From: an uncultured Acholeplasmatales bacterium
Lineage (GTDB): Bacteria; Bacillota_I; Bacilli_A; Acholeplasmatales; Anaeroplasmataceae
Length of the DNA stretch: 42,439 bases
Direction of reading: 5' to 3'
Assembly (NCBI GenBank): GCA_905236105.1
Contig: CAJOOI010000018.1
Location: forward strand, 1-42,439
Below the pieces are notes generated by a model. That model was not told the origin of the DNA. It saw only the letters and a list, made by a program, of their open reading frames with translations, and did not search any database. Made by a program: the position numbers and the translations under genes. Positions 26,374-34,340 of the stretch are shown here, in pieces; position 1 is the first letter of the stretch; every line of letters begins with the position of its first letter.

Positions 26374-26406
26374 AAAAAAAGAATTCTACATAAGAGAATT
26401 CTTTTT
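26374..26406 (-). terminator. Intrinsic terminator after the 116-residue membrane protein gene
   Basis: The 12-bp stem AAAAAGAATTCT/AGAATTCTTTTT (26376-26387 with 26395-26406) closes a 7-base loop. Runs of A and T on its two sides allow termination on the minus strand. It also insulates the rlmI-glycerol transcript. Confidence 0.82.
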
Positions 26407-26425
26407 AAGAAATTTTTAATTTAAT

Positions 26426-26776
26426 TTAAAAGAATAATAAAATTGCATCTTTATTAGATGTTACTGTTTTAATTAATTGGTCATATACTTGTGGGAAGAA
26501 ATGAATAATAATTAAAGCTGCAAGTAATAAATAGAAGATTATACGAATGATAATATTTCTTTTTAATGTAAAACCTAGTCCTACTACTCCAACTAAAATT
26601 AATGTTGCCCATCTTAATATGAATTCAATTGTTATAACTAGTGCATCTGGAGCATCCTTTAGGAAACCAAATGAAGCATTTAGTACAGAAACTATCCATA
26701 ATGCAGCAACAATTATTGCAAATATACCACCTAAAAATAGAAAAATCTTTGATAAATTTTCTCTTAATTCTTTCAT
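26426..26776 (-). CDS. Small membrane protein of unknown function
   Basis: I do not recognise this 116-residue protein. It has about three hydrophobic helices (near residues 10-32, 43-66 and 72-92) and ends with a polar, then hydrophobic tail. Its own promoter (26804-26831), GGAGGA ribosome site and terminator make it a separate single-gene unit. Confidence 0.7.
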   Translation of the reverse strand: MKELRENLSKIFLFLGGIFAIIVAALWIVSVLNASFGFLKDAPDALVITIEFILRWATLILVGVVGLGFTLKRNIIIRIIFYLLLAALIIIHFFPQVYDQLIKTVTSNKDAILLFF

Positions 26777-26803
26777 TATAAATGTCCTCCGTTTTCTATT
26801 AAT

Positions 26804-26831
26804 ATTATATAAAATATATTAATAAAATCAA
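26804..26831 (-). promoter_or_regulatory. Promoter of the small membrane protein gene
   Basis: On the minus strand, -35 TTGATT (26826-26831) and -10 TATAAT (26804-26809) are 16 bases apart, just after the ZIP transporter gene ends. Confidence 0.68.
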
Positions 26832-26839
26832 ATATAATT

Positions 26840-27643
26840 TTACACAAATTGAATGCAATCTAAGACCATCATTATTATAAAACCAATAATAAATGACCAA
26901 ACACCAAAATGATCATGACCCTCATTTGACATTTCTGGTATCATTTCTTCAGCAACTACATAAATCATGCATCCTGCAGCAAAAGCTAAAGCCCAAGGCA
27001 TTATACCTTGAATTTGCATTGCTAAAAACAATCCTAGTACAGCCGCAATTGGTTCAACAATACCAGATGCCATACCAAATAAAAATGCACGCTTTGAAGA
27101 ACCAGTTTCACCTTTTATAGGCAAAGATACTACTGCACCTTCTGGTATATTTTGGATACCTATACCTACTGAAAGAAGTAGAGCACCTACCAATAATGCT
27201 TGATTATTTGGTTGTGCTAAAGCAACTCCAAATGCAATACCTACAGATAAGCCTTCAGGTACATTATGTATAGTTACTGCTAAAAACATTTTAGCATTTT
27301 TAGACATTGTTTTAGTTTTTAAGCCTTCATCTTTATTTTCAGATGTATGGAAATGCGGAACAATTTTATCTATCAACCATAAAAATCCTGCGCCTAAAAA
27401 TACAGATATAGCTACAATTAACCAAATTGGCATATAATTTGCTTCAGTTTCTAATGCTGGTTTAATTAAAGAAAAGAATGAGGCTGAAAACATTACGCCA
27501 GCCGCAAATCCTATAAAAACTCTATTTAATTTTTCTGATATTTGTTTTTTTATAAAGAATATTAATAAGGCACCAAGTGTGGTGCAAATAAATATTAGTG
27601 GTATTCCTATTAAAGGATATACATAATCTTTCATTATTTCCAT
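26840..27643 (-). CDS. ZIP-family divalent metal transporter (ZupT-like)
   Basis: This membrane protein of 264-267 residues has about eight helices and the ZIP binuclear metal-site motifs: HNVPEGLSVGIAFGVA in helix 4 and QNIPEGAVVSLPIK in helix 5. AEEMIPEMSNEGHDH follows in the last third, and a short His-containing loop (PHFHTSENKDEG) separates helices 3 and 4. It imports Zn2+ or related divalent ions such as Mn2+ or Fe2+. Two starts are possible: ATG at 27643, or ATG at 27634, which forms a TAATG overlap with the HMA gene and gives MKDYVYPLIG. Both are compatible with coupled expression. Confidence 0.9.
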   Translation of the reverse strand: MEIMKDYVYPLIGIPLIFICTTLGALLIFFIKKQISEKLNRVFIGFAAGVMFSASFFSLIKPALETEANYMPIWLIVAISVFLGAGFLWLIDKIVPHFHTSENKDEGLKTKTMSKNAKMFLAVTIHNVPEGLSVGIAFGVALAQPNNQALLVGALLLSVGIGIQNIPEGAVVSLPIKGETGSSKRAFLFGMASGIVEPIAAVLGLFLAMQIQGIMPWALAFAAGCMIYVVAEEMIPEMSNEGHDHFGVWSFIIGFIIMMVLDCIQFV

Positions 27644-27882
27644 CCTAACAAGGTTTTAGTTGCTTGTCCTATTTCATAATTATTTATTAAATATCCTGAA
27701 TCATCAAATGCTTTATTTAATGATTCAAGTGAAATTATTTCTTCTGAAAAAATAAGAGCTTCATTCTTTTTATGAGATGAATTAACTTTTTTAATTTTAA
27801 AATTTTTTCTTATTAAATCATTTATATGTGCTTCACACATACTACATTTCATACCATCTATTTTTAAAATAATTTTATACAT
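27634..27882 (-). CDS. HMA-domain metal-binding protein
   Basis: This 82-residue protein is a single heavy-metal-associated domain with the metal-binding loop GMKCSMCEAH (Cys13 and Cys16) and the beta-alpha-beta-beta-alpha-beta pattern of CopZ/Atx1 chaperones. Such proteins usually bind Cu+ or Zn2+. Coupling to a ZIP transporter, not to a copper ATPase, suggests a role in zinc or mixed metal handling, which is an inference. AAGGAGG precedes the ATG. Confidence 0.88.
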   Translation of the reverse strand: MYKIILKIDGMKCSMCEAHINDLIRKNFKIKKVNSSHKKNEALIFSEEIISLESLNKAFDDSGYLINNYEIGQATKTLLGWK

Positions 27883-27899
27883 TTTTTGTCCTCCTTGCA

Positions 27900-27915
27900 G
27901 TTAGTTATAACTAAC
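27900..27915 (-). promoter_or_regulatory. Perfect 16-bp palindrome in HMA-ZIP leader (probable metalloregulator operator)
   Basis: GTTAGTTATAACTAAC is a perfect dyad lying between the -10 box and the ribosome site of the HMA-ZIP operon. Its length and TTAG...CTAA arms are of the type bound by DtxR/MntR-family metal-dependent repressors. The regulator is not in this window, so the family is a guess from shape. Confidence 0.65.
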
Positions 27916-27925
27916 ATATCAAAAT

Positions 27926-27953
27926 ATTATAGGACATTTTTAGAAAATGTCAA
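27926..27953 (-). promoter_or_regulatory. HMA-ZIP operon promoter with dyad in spacer
   Basis: On the minus strand, a perfect -35 TTGACA (27948-27953) and perfect -10 TATAAT (27926-27931) stand 16 bases apart. Overlapping the -35 and spacer is a second perfect inverted repeat, GACATTTT-cta-AAAATGTC (27933-27951), which could be another protein site or a weak hairpin. Confidence 0.85.
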
Positions 27954-27965
27954 GCAAAAATAGAT

Positions 27966-28442
27966 TTATTCTGGTTTATTTGAAGTATCTGATTCTTCTA
28001 TTTGTGGTGTTGCATCTACTTCTTCTACTTTTTCAGGGATTTTATTATTTTTTGATACAACAATTAGGCCAAAAATAGCACCAACTGAATTTACATAAAT
28101 TCCTGATAAGATGCCAAAAATAATATTTAAAATAAATAATGCTTTATTTTCTTTATTACGCGCTATAAATGCTAATACAGCATTAGCAATACAAAACATC
28201 ATTACAACTAATAATAATATACCAATTATTAAAAACATTAGTTGTATAGCTTCAGCTACTTGTTCGTATGATCCAGTAAAACTTGAATTTATATTTCCGT
28301 TTTTTAAGCCTTCAATAATATCATTTTTAAATCTTGGATCAGCAAAAGCTAAAAGAATTATACTTGTTATTAAATAAAAAGCAGGTAACACACAAGAAAA
28401 TATTGCTCCTATGAGCATTAAGATTTTTGATGCAGTTTTCAT
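27966..28442 (-). CDS. Four-helix membrane protein, DUF4064-like
   Basis: This 158-residue protein has hydrophobic segments near residues 7-33, 66-92, 99-113 and 117-130, a glycine-containing first helix (ILMLIGAIFSCVLP), and an acidic Glu/Asp/Ser/Thr-rich tail from about residue 137. The layout resembles DUF4064-type proteins; no function is known to me. It lies 33 bases after the tRNA-Thr gene and may be co-transcribed with it. AAGGAG precedes the ATG. Confidence 0.68.
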   Translation of the reverse strand: MKTASKILMLIGAIFSCVLPAFYLITSIILLAFADPRFKNDIIEGLKNGNINSSFTGSYEQVAEAIQLMFLIIGILLLVVMMFCIANAVLAFIARNKENKALFILNIIFGILSGIYVNSVGAIFGLIVVSKNNKIPEKVEEVDATPQIEESDTSNKPE

Positions 28443-28475
28443 TTTTTTCTCCTTATATAATATAAATATTGTTTA

Positions 28476-28551
28476 TGGTGCTGACTATAGGATTTGAACC
28501 TACGACCTATCGCTTACGAGACGATTGCTCTACCAACTAAGCTAAGTCAGC
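28476..28551 (-). tRNA. tRNA-Thr (anticodon CGT), CCA encoded
   Basis: A full cloverleaf is present on the minus strand. The acceptor stem is GCTGACT/AGTCAGC, the D stem is GCTT/GAGC, and the anticodon stem is ATCGT/GCGAT with loop CTCGTAA (anticodon CGT, reading ACG). The T arm is GTAGG-TTCGAAT-CCTAT, followed by discriminator A and a genome-encoded CCA. Total length is 76 bases. No clear promoter lies between it and the terminator of the upstream ATPase gene. Confidence 0.95.
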
Positions 28552-28561
28552 AATTAGAAAT

Positions 28562-28588
28562 AAAGGCACTTAAAAAACAAGCGCCTTT
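28562..28588 (-). terminator. Terminator-like hairpin after the P-type ATPase gene
   Basis: The 10-bp stem AAAGGCACTT/AAGCGCCTTT (28562-28571 with 28579-28588, one G-U pair in RNA) has a 7-base loop, 8 bases after the ATPase stop on the minus strand. The following T tract is short and broken (TTTATTT), so read-through into the tRNA is possible. Confidence 0.7.
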
Positions 28589-28596
28589 ATTGAATT

Positions 28597-31500
28597 TTAA
28601 ATTCTACCTATTAATTTTTGAATCCATTTTAATTGTCTCTTAAACCAAGGGACAAAATTTTTAAATATTTGCATTACAGGAATTGATAGTAAACATAACA
28701 TTAATAAGAAAATCTTATTTTGAATTGATAATTCTCTTACAATTCCTGTATTAGATGATGTAATACTATTTGAAGATATTTGATAATCTGTAACTATATT
28801 ACCTAATATCAAATAGTTATCAGCTGATTTTTGAGGATTTAAGATAGGATCTGTTGCTGTATATTTTGTATAATAACCATCAATAATATAATTTCCTTCA
28901 CCAGTTACTTCAATTGAAGGTGAATAATGAATATTATCAATTGTAGCGCCGTAACAACGGAATGTTTCATCACCAACTTTAAGTGAATAAGAAATATCTC
29001 CAGAATCTGCAGTAACTTCCATAAATGCATCACTTCTATAAATATCGATTGGCTTACCATTCTTATCTAAATATTTTAAGAAGCCTTCAATACTTACATT
29101 AGGGAATGTGAAATCTTGTTCTACATCATTTACGTAATATTTATCTTCAACTGGTTTATATTTAATTGATTGCGTACCATCTGCTGAAGTAATAGTATAG
29201 ATAGCATAATCTTCAACATTTTTAGTACCATAAATATAAAATATGTTTGTATCAGTAAAGACAGCATCTAAATATAATACATTTCTTCCAGCAGTTACAG
29301 ATGTAGTAAATTTAGGAATAGTTATTTCATATGGTTGAGGTCTTAATGTACCATCATTATTAGTTGCGTAAATTGGTTTTCCATTTACTAATAATAAATA
29401 TTTATCGCCTGATTTACCAATTGTATAAGTATTATTTGTTGATTCAACTTTATATTTATATTCATTAGATTGGAAACCATTTATGATTAATTCACCATTT
29501 TTTACAGTGATTGTAGGCATTACACAAGCTTGACGTATTGCCTCATCTGATTTATATGAACCATATTTAATATGATAATTATAATAATCATTACTACTTT
29601 CTAAAGTAATATTGATTGGATATTGTTTTACTGAGCCATCTTCATCAAGAATAGTATTACCATTTTCATCTGTTCTAGAGCACCATAAATAACCTTTTTC
29701 ATCAATAAATAATTGATCTTGTAAATCATCTGTATATTGAATATCATTTACTTGATAACCACCTAAATAAATATTTCCTTTTGAATCAAAGCTAATATCT
29801 GGAATTGTAACTTCAAAATATACTATAGATGAATTAGATATATAATATGGTTTAGAACCATTGATTGTATAATATAATTTAGTTGTAGAACCATCATCAT
29901 CAACATCAACTGAAAGAGTAGTTGTTGCTGAATTGTTGTCTAATCTAAGTTCGCTTACTTTATTATCTATTACATAATAATTGCTTTTTGATATTTGAAC
30001 ACTAGGATATGATGTTATTGTTTCTTCTGTAATTGAAGTAGAATGATATTCTGCAAATTTAAAGATTGGCCTAAATTCAAATAATTGAGGTAAAACCAAT
30101 ATAGCAAACAAGAATGCAGAATAGCAGCCTATACATAAGCCTTTACGCATTGCATTAAATGGCTTACATGCTCTAATTAATACTGTAAGACATGTATGTG
30201 TTGCTGCAATAACTATGACAGTAGTTAATGTAACACTATCTAAATATAAAACATCTTTTAGCGAGAATACAATAATAGATATCACTAAAATCGTGAGCGC
30301 CCCAGGCAGAGCCTCTCGAACAACATTATAAATGAATTTACCTTTAACTGGGTTGTTATTAGGTTCATTTATTAAGAATAATGATGGGATACCAATTGAT
30401 AATGTATCAATTAAGAATAATTGGTTAGTTGATATTGGATAAGTTCCCATAAATAAAGCTTGGATTGCTAAGAATAATGAGAAGATAGTCTTTGTTAAGA
30501 ATAATGAAGATACTTTAGTAATATTATTAATAACTCTTCTACCTTCTGATACAACACTAGGCATTGAATCAAAATTTGAGTCTAGTAAAACTAAGTGTGA
30601 ACAATTTCTTGCAGCATCAGAACCTGAAGCAACAGCAATTGAACAATCTGCTTCTCTTAAGGCAAGAATATCGTTAACACCATCACCAGTCATGGCAACA
30701 GTTTTACCTTCATTCTTAAGAGCACTGATTAATAATCTCTTTTGTGCAGGTGATACACGACCAAATACTGTATATTTAGATGCACATTTAATGATATCTG
30801 AATCTCCCATACCATCTAAAGAAATATATTTATCTGCATTATCAATACCAGCTCTTTGGCTTATTTTAGATACTGTAATAGGGTTATCACCAGAAATAAC
30901 TTTAACTTCTACACCAGAATCCTTGAAATATTTAATAGTATTTATAGCATCTGGTCTAATTGTATCTTCAATTAGAATCATTGATAATAATAAAGCTTCA
31001 TTAGATGGTAATTCACCACCTACTATGTCGCCTTCTCTATATGCTAAGCATAAAACTCTAAAGCCTAATTGGGCATATTTATTAATATCATTTTTATATT
31101 TATCAAATGTGCCTCTTAATACAAATTCAGGAGCACCTAAAATAAATGTACCAAATTTGTCAAATGTAACAGCTTGATATTTTCTTTGAGAAGAAAAAGG
31201 AATTGCAGCTGTGTGTCTAATTCTTTTACCTAAACCGAATTTTTCTTTTAATGCTGTACTCGTAAGGTTAGTATCCTCAAGTGCATTTAGCATTGCTGAT
31301 ACAATGTTTTTAGTAGCAAGACCATGAATTGTATTATAATCAATTACATTTTTTACAACCATTGAGCCATCTGTTATTGTACCTGTCTTATCAAGACAAA
31401 TACAATTAACTCTTGCAAGCATTTCAATACAATATAATTCTTGAACTAAGACATTTTTCTGAGCAAGTCTAATAACAGATAAGGTTAGTGCGATAGATGA

Positions 31501-32616
31501 AGTTAAGAATAAGCCTGAAGGAATCATACCTATCATTGCACCAGCAGTTTTCCTAATTGCTGTAGCATAATTTACATCTCTTGCCAAAAACATTATGATA
31601 AATAAGCTAACACCTAATACAATTACTGGTACAGACATTACCCATATAATCATATTTAATGAATGCAATAAATCTGATTTTGGTTTTTTGTAAAGTCTTG
31701 CTTGATCAGATAATCTTTCAATATAATTATCTTTACCAATTTTATCTACTTTAGCGCTACATTTGCCTGATATAACAAATGAACCACTATATAATAAATC
31801 ACCAGGTTTTTTAACTATTGCATCTGATTCACCTGTAAGAAGTGATTCATTTACTTCAACTGAACCTTCAACTACAATTGAATCTGCGCATATTTGTCTT
31901 CCTGCATCTAATAATACTAGATCATCAAGGACAATTTCATTGACTGCAACTTCATGATTTACACCATCACGTTTGACTATTGCAGTAGGTGAATTTAATA
32001 AAGAAAGGTTATCAATAATCTTTTTAGCCCTTATTTCTTGGATAATTCCTATTATTGTGTTTGCAACAACAATAACTAAGAAAGTTAAATCTAGGTAAGC
32101 ACCAACAGATATTAACATACCTGCAATAAAGAACATCAAAATATTAAAAAATGATAAGAAATTAGTAAAAACAATTTTCCATATTGGTCTACTTCTTGTA
32201 TTACTTGATTCATTTACAAGTCCATCAATCATTCTATCATTTACGATATCTGATGGAAGACCTAATTCTGGGTCTGTTTCATATCTAATCAATTTAGAAG
32301 TTTCATTTTGTAATGCTTTTCTTCTTTTTTTGATTTCATTTTTTCTTTCGCGTTCAAATAGCTCTTTTTGCTTCTTTTCTTCCTTAAGCTTTCTTTTTCT
32401 TTCTTTAGGTGGAAGCATTTCTATTTCAGCAGATACTTTGGTTTCATTGGCCACTTCAATTCTTTCTTCTTCATCACTATAAACTATGGCATCTGAATTG
32501 TCTATTTCTTCATCTTCATCAGTTTGATCAGCTTGAAGCTCTTCATCTTCAGTATTATTTAAATACTCAGCCAATTCTTCTTCTGATAGTTCATCGATGT
32601 TTGGATATTTTGCCAT
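28597..32616 (-). CDS. Cation-transporting P-type ATPase with large extracytoplasmic C-terminal insertion
   Basis: This 1339-residue protein has a complete P-type ATPase core: actuator TGES at 261-264, the M4 motif MIPSGLF near 364-370, phosphorylation site DKTGT with Asp409, and hinge TGDGVND at 643-649. The IPSGLF motif and layout resemble the CtpE-like P-type ATPases of Gram-positives, for which Ca2+ transport has been proposed; the ion here is not proved. Two parts are unusual. An N-terminal extension of about 145 residues is first acidic, then a basic Lys/Arg/Glu coiled-coil-like stretch (60-105). About 440 residues, near 853-1296, are inserted before the last helix, rich in Tyr, Asn, Asp, Ser and Thr and with beta-strand character. 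TAATG couples its start to mrnC, and GGAGGAGG is the ribosome site. Confidence 0.9.
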   Translation of the reverse strand: MAKYPNIDELSEEELAEYLNNTEDEELQADQTDEDEEIDNSDAIVYSDEEERIEVANETKVSAEIEMLPPKERKRKLKEEKKQKELFERERKNEIKKRRKALQNETSKLIRYETDPELGLPSDIVNDRMIDGLVNESSNTRSRPIWKIVFTNFLSFFNILMFFIAGMLISVGAYLDLTFLVIVVANTIIGIIQEIRAKKIIDNLSLLNSPTAIVKRDGVNHEVAVNEIVLDDLVLLDAGRQICADSIVVEGSVEVNESLLTGESDAIVKKPGDLLYSGSFVISGKCSAKVDKIGKDNYIERLSDQARLYKKPKSDLLHSLNMIIWVMSVPVIVLGVSLFIIMFLARDVNYATAIRKTAGAMIGMIPSGLFLTSSIALTLSVIRLAQKNVLVQELYCIEMLARVNCICLDKTGTITDGSMVVKNVIDYNTIHGLATKNIVSAMLNALEDTNLTSTALKEKFGLGKRIRHTAAIPFSSQRKYQAVTFDKFGTFILGAPEFVLRGTFDKYKNDINKYAQLGFRVLCLAYREGDIVGGELPSNEALLLSMILIEDTIRPDAINTIKYFKDSGVEVKVISGDNPITVSKISQRAGIDNADKYISLDGMGDSDIIKCASKYTVFGRVSPAQKRLLISALKNEGKTVAMTGDGVNDILALREADCSIAVASGSDAARNCSHLVLLDSNFDSMPSVVSEGRRVINNITKVSSLFLTKTIFSLFLAIQALFMGTYPISTNQLFLIDTLSIGIPSLFLINEPNNNPVKGKFIYNVVREALPGALTILVISIIVFSLKDVLYLDSVTLTTVIVIAATHTCLTVLIRACKPFNAMRKGLCIGCYSAFLFAILVLPQLFEFRPIFKFAEYHSTSITEETITSYPSVQISKSNYYVIDNKVSELRLDNNSATTTLSVDVDDDGSTTKLYYTINGSKPYYISNSSIVYFEVTIPDISFDSKGNIYLGGYQVNDIQYTDDLQDQLFIDEKGYLWCSRTDENGNTILDEDGSVKQYPINITLESSNDYYNYHIKYGSYKSDEAIRQACVMPTITVKNGELIINGFQSNEYKYKVESTNNTYTIGKSGDKYLLLVNGKPIYATNNDGTLRPQPYEITIPKFTTSVTAGRNVLYLDAVFTDTNIFYIYGTKNVEDYAIYTITSADGTQSIKYKPVEDKYYVNDVEQDFTFPNVSIEGFLKYLDKNGKPIDIYRSDAFMEVTADSGDISYSLKVGDETFRCYGATIDNIHYSPSIEVTGEGNYIIDGYYTKYTATDPILNPQKSADNYLILGNIVTDYQISSNSITSSNTGIVRELSIQNKIFLLMLCLLSIPVMQIFKNFVPWFKRQLKWIQKLIGRI

Positions 32617-33011
32617 TATAACCCTCCTCCTGTAATCATATTTATTATTTCTTCAACACGATTTAGCTTACCATCTAGATATAAACCACCTATCAGTGCT
32701 TCAAAGCCTGTGGCAGTTAAATAATCTTTTAATTCAACATTATGCCTTGTTGTAGATGGATGCGTGTTTCTCCCTTTTTTAAAAAGGCTTAATTCGTATT
32801 CGTCTAATAAATTTTTCTCTAATATTTTTTCCATATAAGCTTTTTGAGCTTTAGCACTTGTATAATTAGTAGAAACAATATTGTGAATATTATTCATTTT
32901 TCCACCTTTTGTTGTCAAAATGAATTCACGAATATATTTTTCATATACTGCATCACCTAAATATGCTAATGCTAGTCCATTATAATCATTACTTTTTAAA
33001 TGATTTTCCAT
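32616..33011 (-). CDS. mrnC: Mini-ribonuclease 3
   Basis: This 131-residue protein is an RNase III catalytic domain without the double-stranded RNA-binding domain. Visible marks are ALAYLGDAVYEKYIREF at the N-terminus (with the catalytic Asp) and GRNTHPSTTRHNVELKDYLTATGFEALIGGLYLDG with the second acidic cluster. In Bacillus the orthologue matures 23S rRNA and lies beside cysS, exactly as here. Its start overlaps cysS by 16 bases, and its stop overlaps the ATPase start by one base. Confidence 0.95.
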   Translation of the reverse strand: MENHLKSNDYNGLALAYLGDAVYEKYIREFILTTKGGKMNNIHNIVSTNYTSAKAQKAYMEKILEKNLLDEYELSLFKKGRNTHPSTTRHNVELKDYLTATGFEALIGGLYLDGKLNRVEEIINMITGGGL

Positions 33012-34327
33012 TCAACAAGTTTTCTCCTATATTCATCAGCAAGTTCGAAATTTTTATTTAATCGTGCATCTTGCCATAATTTATAAGTATTTAATTCTTC
33101 ATCATTCATTTTTTTAACGAATAAATTAATACCTAATACGCTAAAAATAGTTTCGATTGTTTTTAATTTGATTGCTAAATCTTTATAGTTTTTGTTTCTT
33201 AATAAGGTATTAATATCTTTAAAAATGTTATTTATTAGCATTAATACATTTTGAACGTTAAAATCATCATCCATATATGATTTAAATGATGTGATATCAT
33301 CTTCATTAAATTCGTTAGATAATAAATCTAATGATTGTAGCTCATATAAAGCCATCTTATATGCTCTTTGCCATTTTAAATATTCATTTTTATATTGGTT
33401 AAATATTGAGCCATCTTTATCATATGAAATGATATTTCTGTATGGAGTAAATAATATTAATGTTCTTAAAATCATTCCTTCAAATGAATCAAAATCTTTA
33501 ACATAAATTACATTACCTAAAGATTTACTCATTTTTTCTTTACCTAAATCAAGTCGTGCTACATGCATCCAATATTTAGCTAGTGGAGCATTGTATAGTG
33601 CTTTAAATTGGGATAATTCATTTTCATGATGAGGGAATTTTAAATCCATTCCACCACCATGAATATCTAAATTAGTTCCAAACAATTTGTAATTCATTAC
33701 AACACATTCAGTGTGCCAGCCTGGTCTACCTTCTCCAAAAGGTGATTGCCATTTAATACCAGTTTCTGTTTTTTTCCATAAAGCAAAATCAAATGGATTT
33801 TCTTTTGCTTCATCAACATCTATTCTAGCGCCACTTTCTAAATCTTCAATACGTTGACCTGAAAGCTCACCATAATTTTTAACTTTACTTACTCTAAAAA
33901 ATACATCTCCATCTTTTTCATAAGCGTAGCCTTCTTTTATTAGTGAATTGATAAAATCAATCATTTCGTTGATGTAGTCAGTTGCATGAGGAATAAAATC
34001 TGGTTTTTTTGAGCCAACTAAATTTACTGCTTTAAAATAAGCATTTTCATAAAAAGAAGCAACTTCTTTTTCTGTTTTTTCTTCTGATAAAGCTTTGTTA
34101 ATTATTTTATCATCAACATCAGTTATGTTTGATGCATAATTAACTTTATAACCTAAGAATTCTAAATAATTTTTGACCATATCATAAAAGATAACTGGTC
34201 TTGCATTGCCGATATGAATGTAATTATAAACTGTAGGACCACATACATACATATTGACAACATTTCTTTGACTAGGTATAAATTCTTCTATTTTTCCGCT
34301 TAAAGAATTATATATTTTTAAAGACAT
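32996..34327 (-). CDS. cysS: Cysteinyl-tRNA synthetase
   Basis: This 443-residue class I synthetase carries CGPTVYNYIHIGNARP (zinc ligand Cys29 and the HIGH-equivalent HIGN at 38-41), further zinc ligands Cys208 and the HHENE cluster near 233-237, and KMSKS at 265-269. It is slightly shorter than the usual 460-470 residues, mainly at the C-terminal anticodon domain. AGAGG precedes the ATG. It lies 13 bases after the lipoprotein gene and overlaps mrnC. Confidence 0.97.
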   Translation of the reverse strand: MSLKIYNSLSGKIEEFIPSQRNVVNMYVCGPTVYNYIHIGNARPVIFYDMVKNYLEFLGYKVNYASNITDVDDKIINKALSEEKTEKEVASFYENAYFKAVNLVGSKKPDFIPHATDYINEMIDFINSLIKEGYAYEKDGDVFFRVSKVKNYGELSGQRIEDLESGARIDVDEAKENPFDFALWKKTETGIKWQSPFGEGRPGWHTECVVMNYKLFGTNLDIHGGGMDLKFPHHENELSQFKALYNAPLAKYWMHVARLDLGKEKMSKSLGNVIYVKDFDSFEGMILRTLILFTPYRNIISYDKDGSIFNQYKNEYLKWQRAYKMALYELQSLDLLSNEFNEDDITSFKSYMDDDFNVQNVLMLINNIFKDINTLLRNKNYKDLAIKLKTIETIFSVLGINLFVKKMNDEELNTYKLWQDARLNKNFELADEYRRKLVEWKII

Positions 34328-34340
34328 AAAATACCTCTTT

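Noticed and set aside
27933-27951. Inverted repeat GACATTTT-cta-AAAATGTC read as a terminator for the 158-residue membrane protein gene
   Set aside because: It is not followed by a T tract on the minus strand, and it lies between perfect -35 and -10 boxes, so an operator is more likely.
27926-27953. MerR-type (CueR/ZntR) regulation of the HMA-ZIP promoter, because a dyad lies in the spacer
   Set aside because: MerR-type promoters have long 19-20 base spacers. This one is 16 bases between perfect hexamers, which would not need that kind of activation.
30692-31177. 161-codon open frame on the plus strand antisense to the P-type ATPase
   Set aside because: It lies wholly opposite a well-supported gene with clear motifs, has no ribosome site and no recognisable protein pattern.
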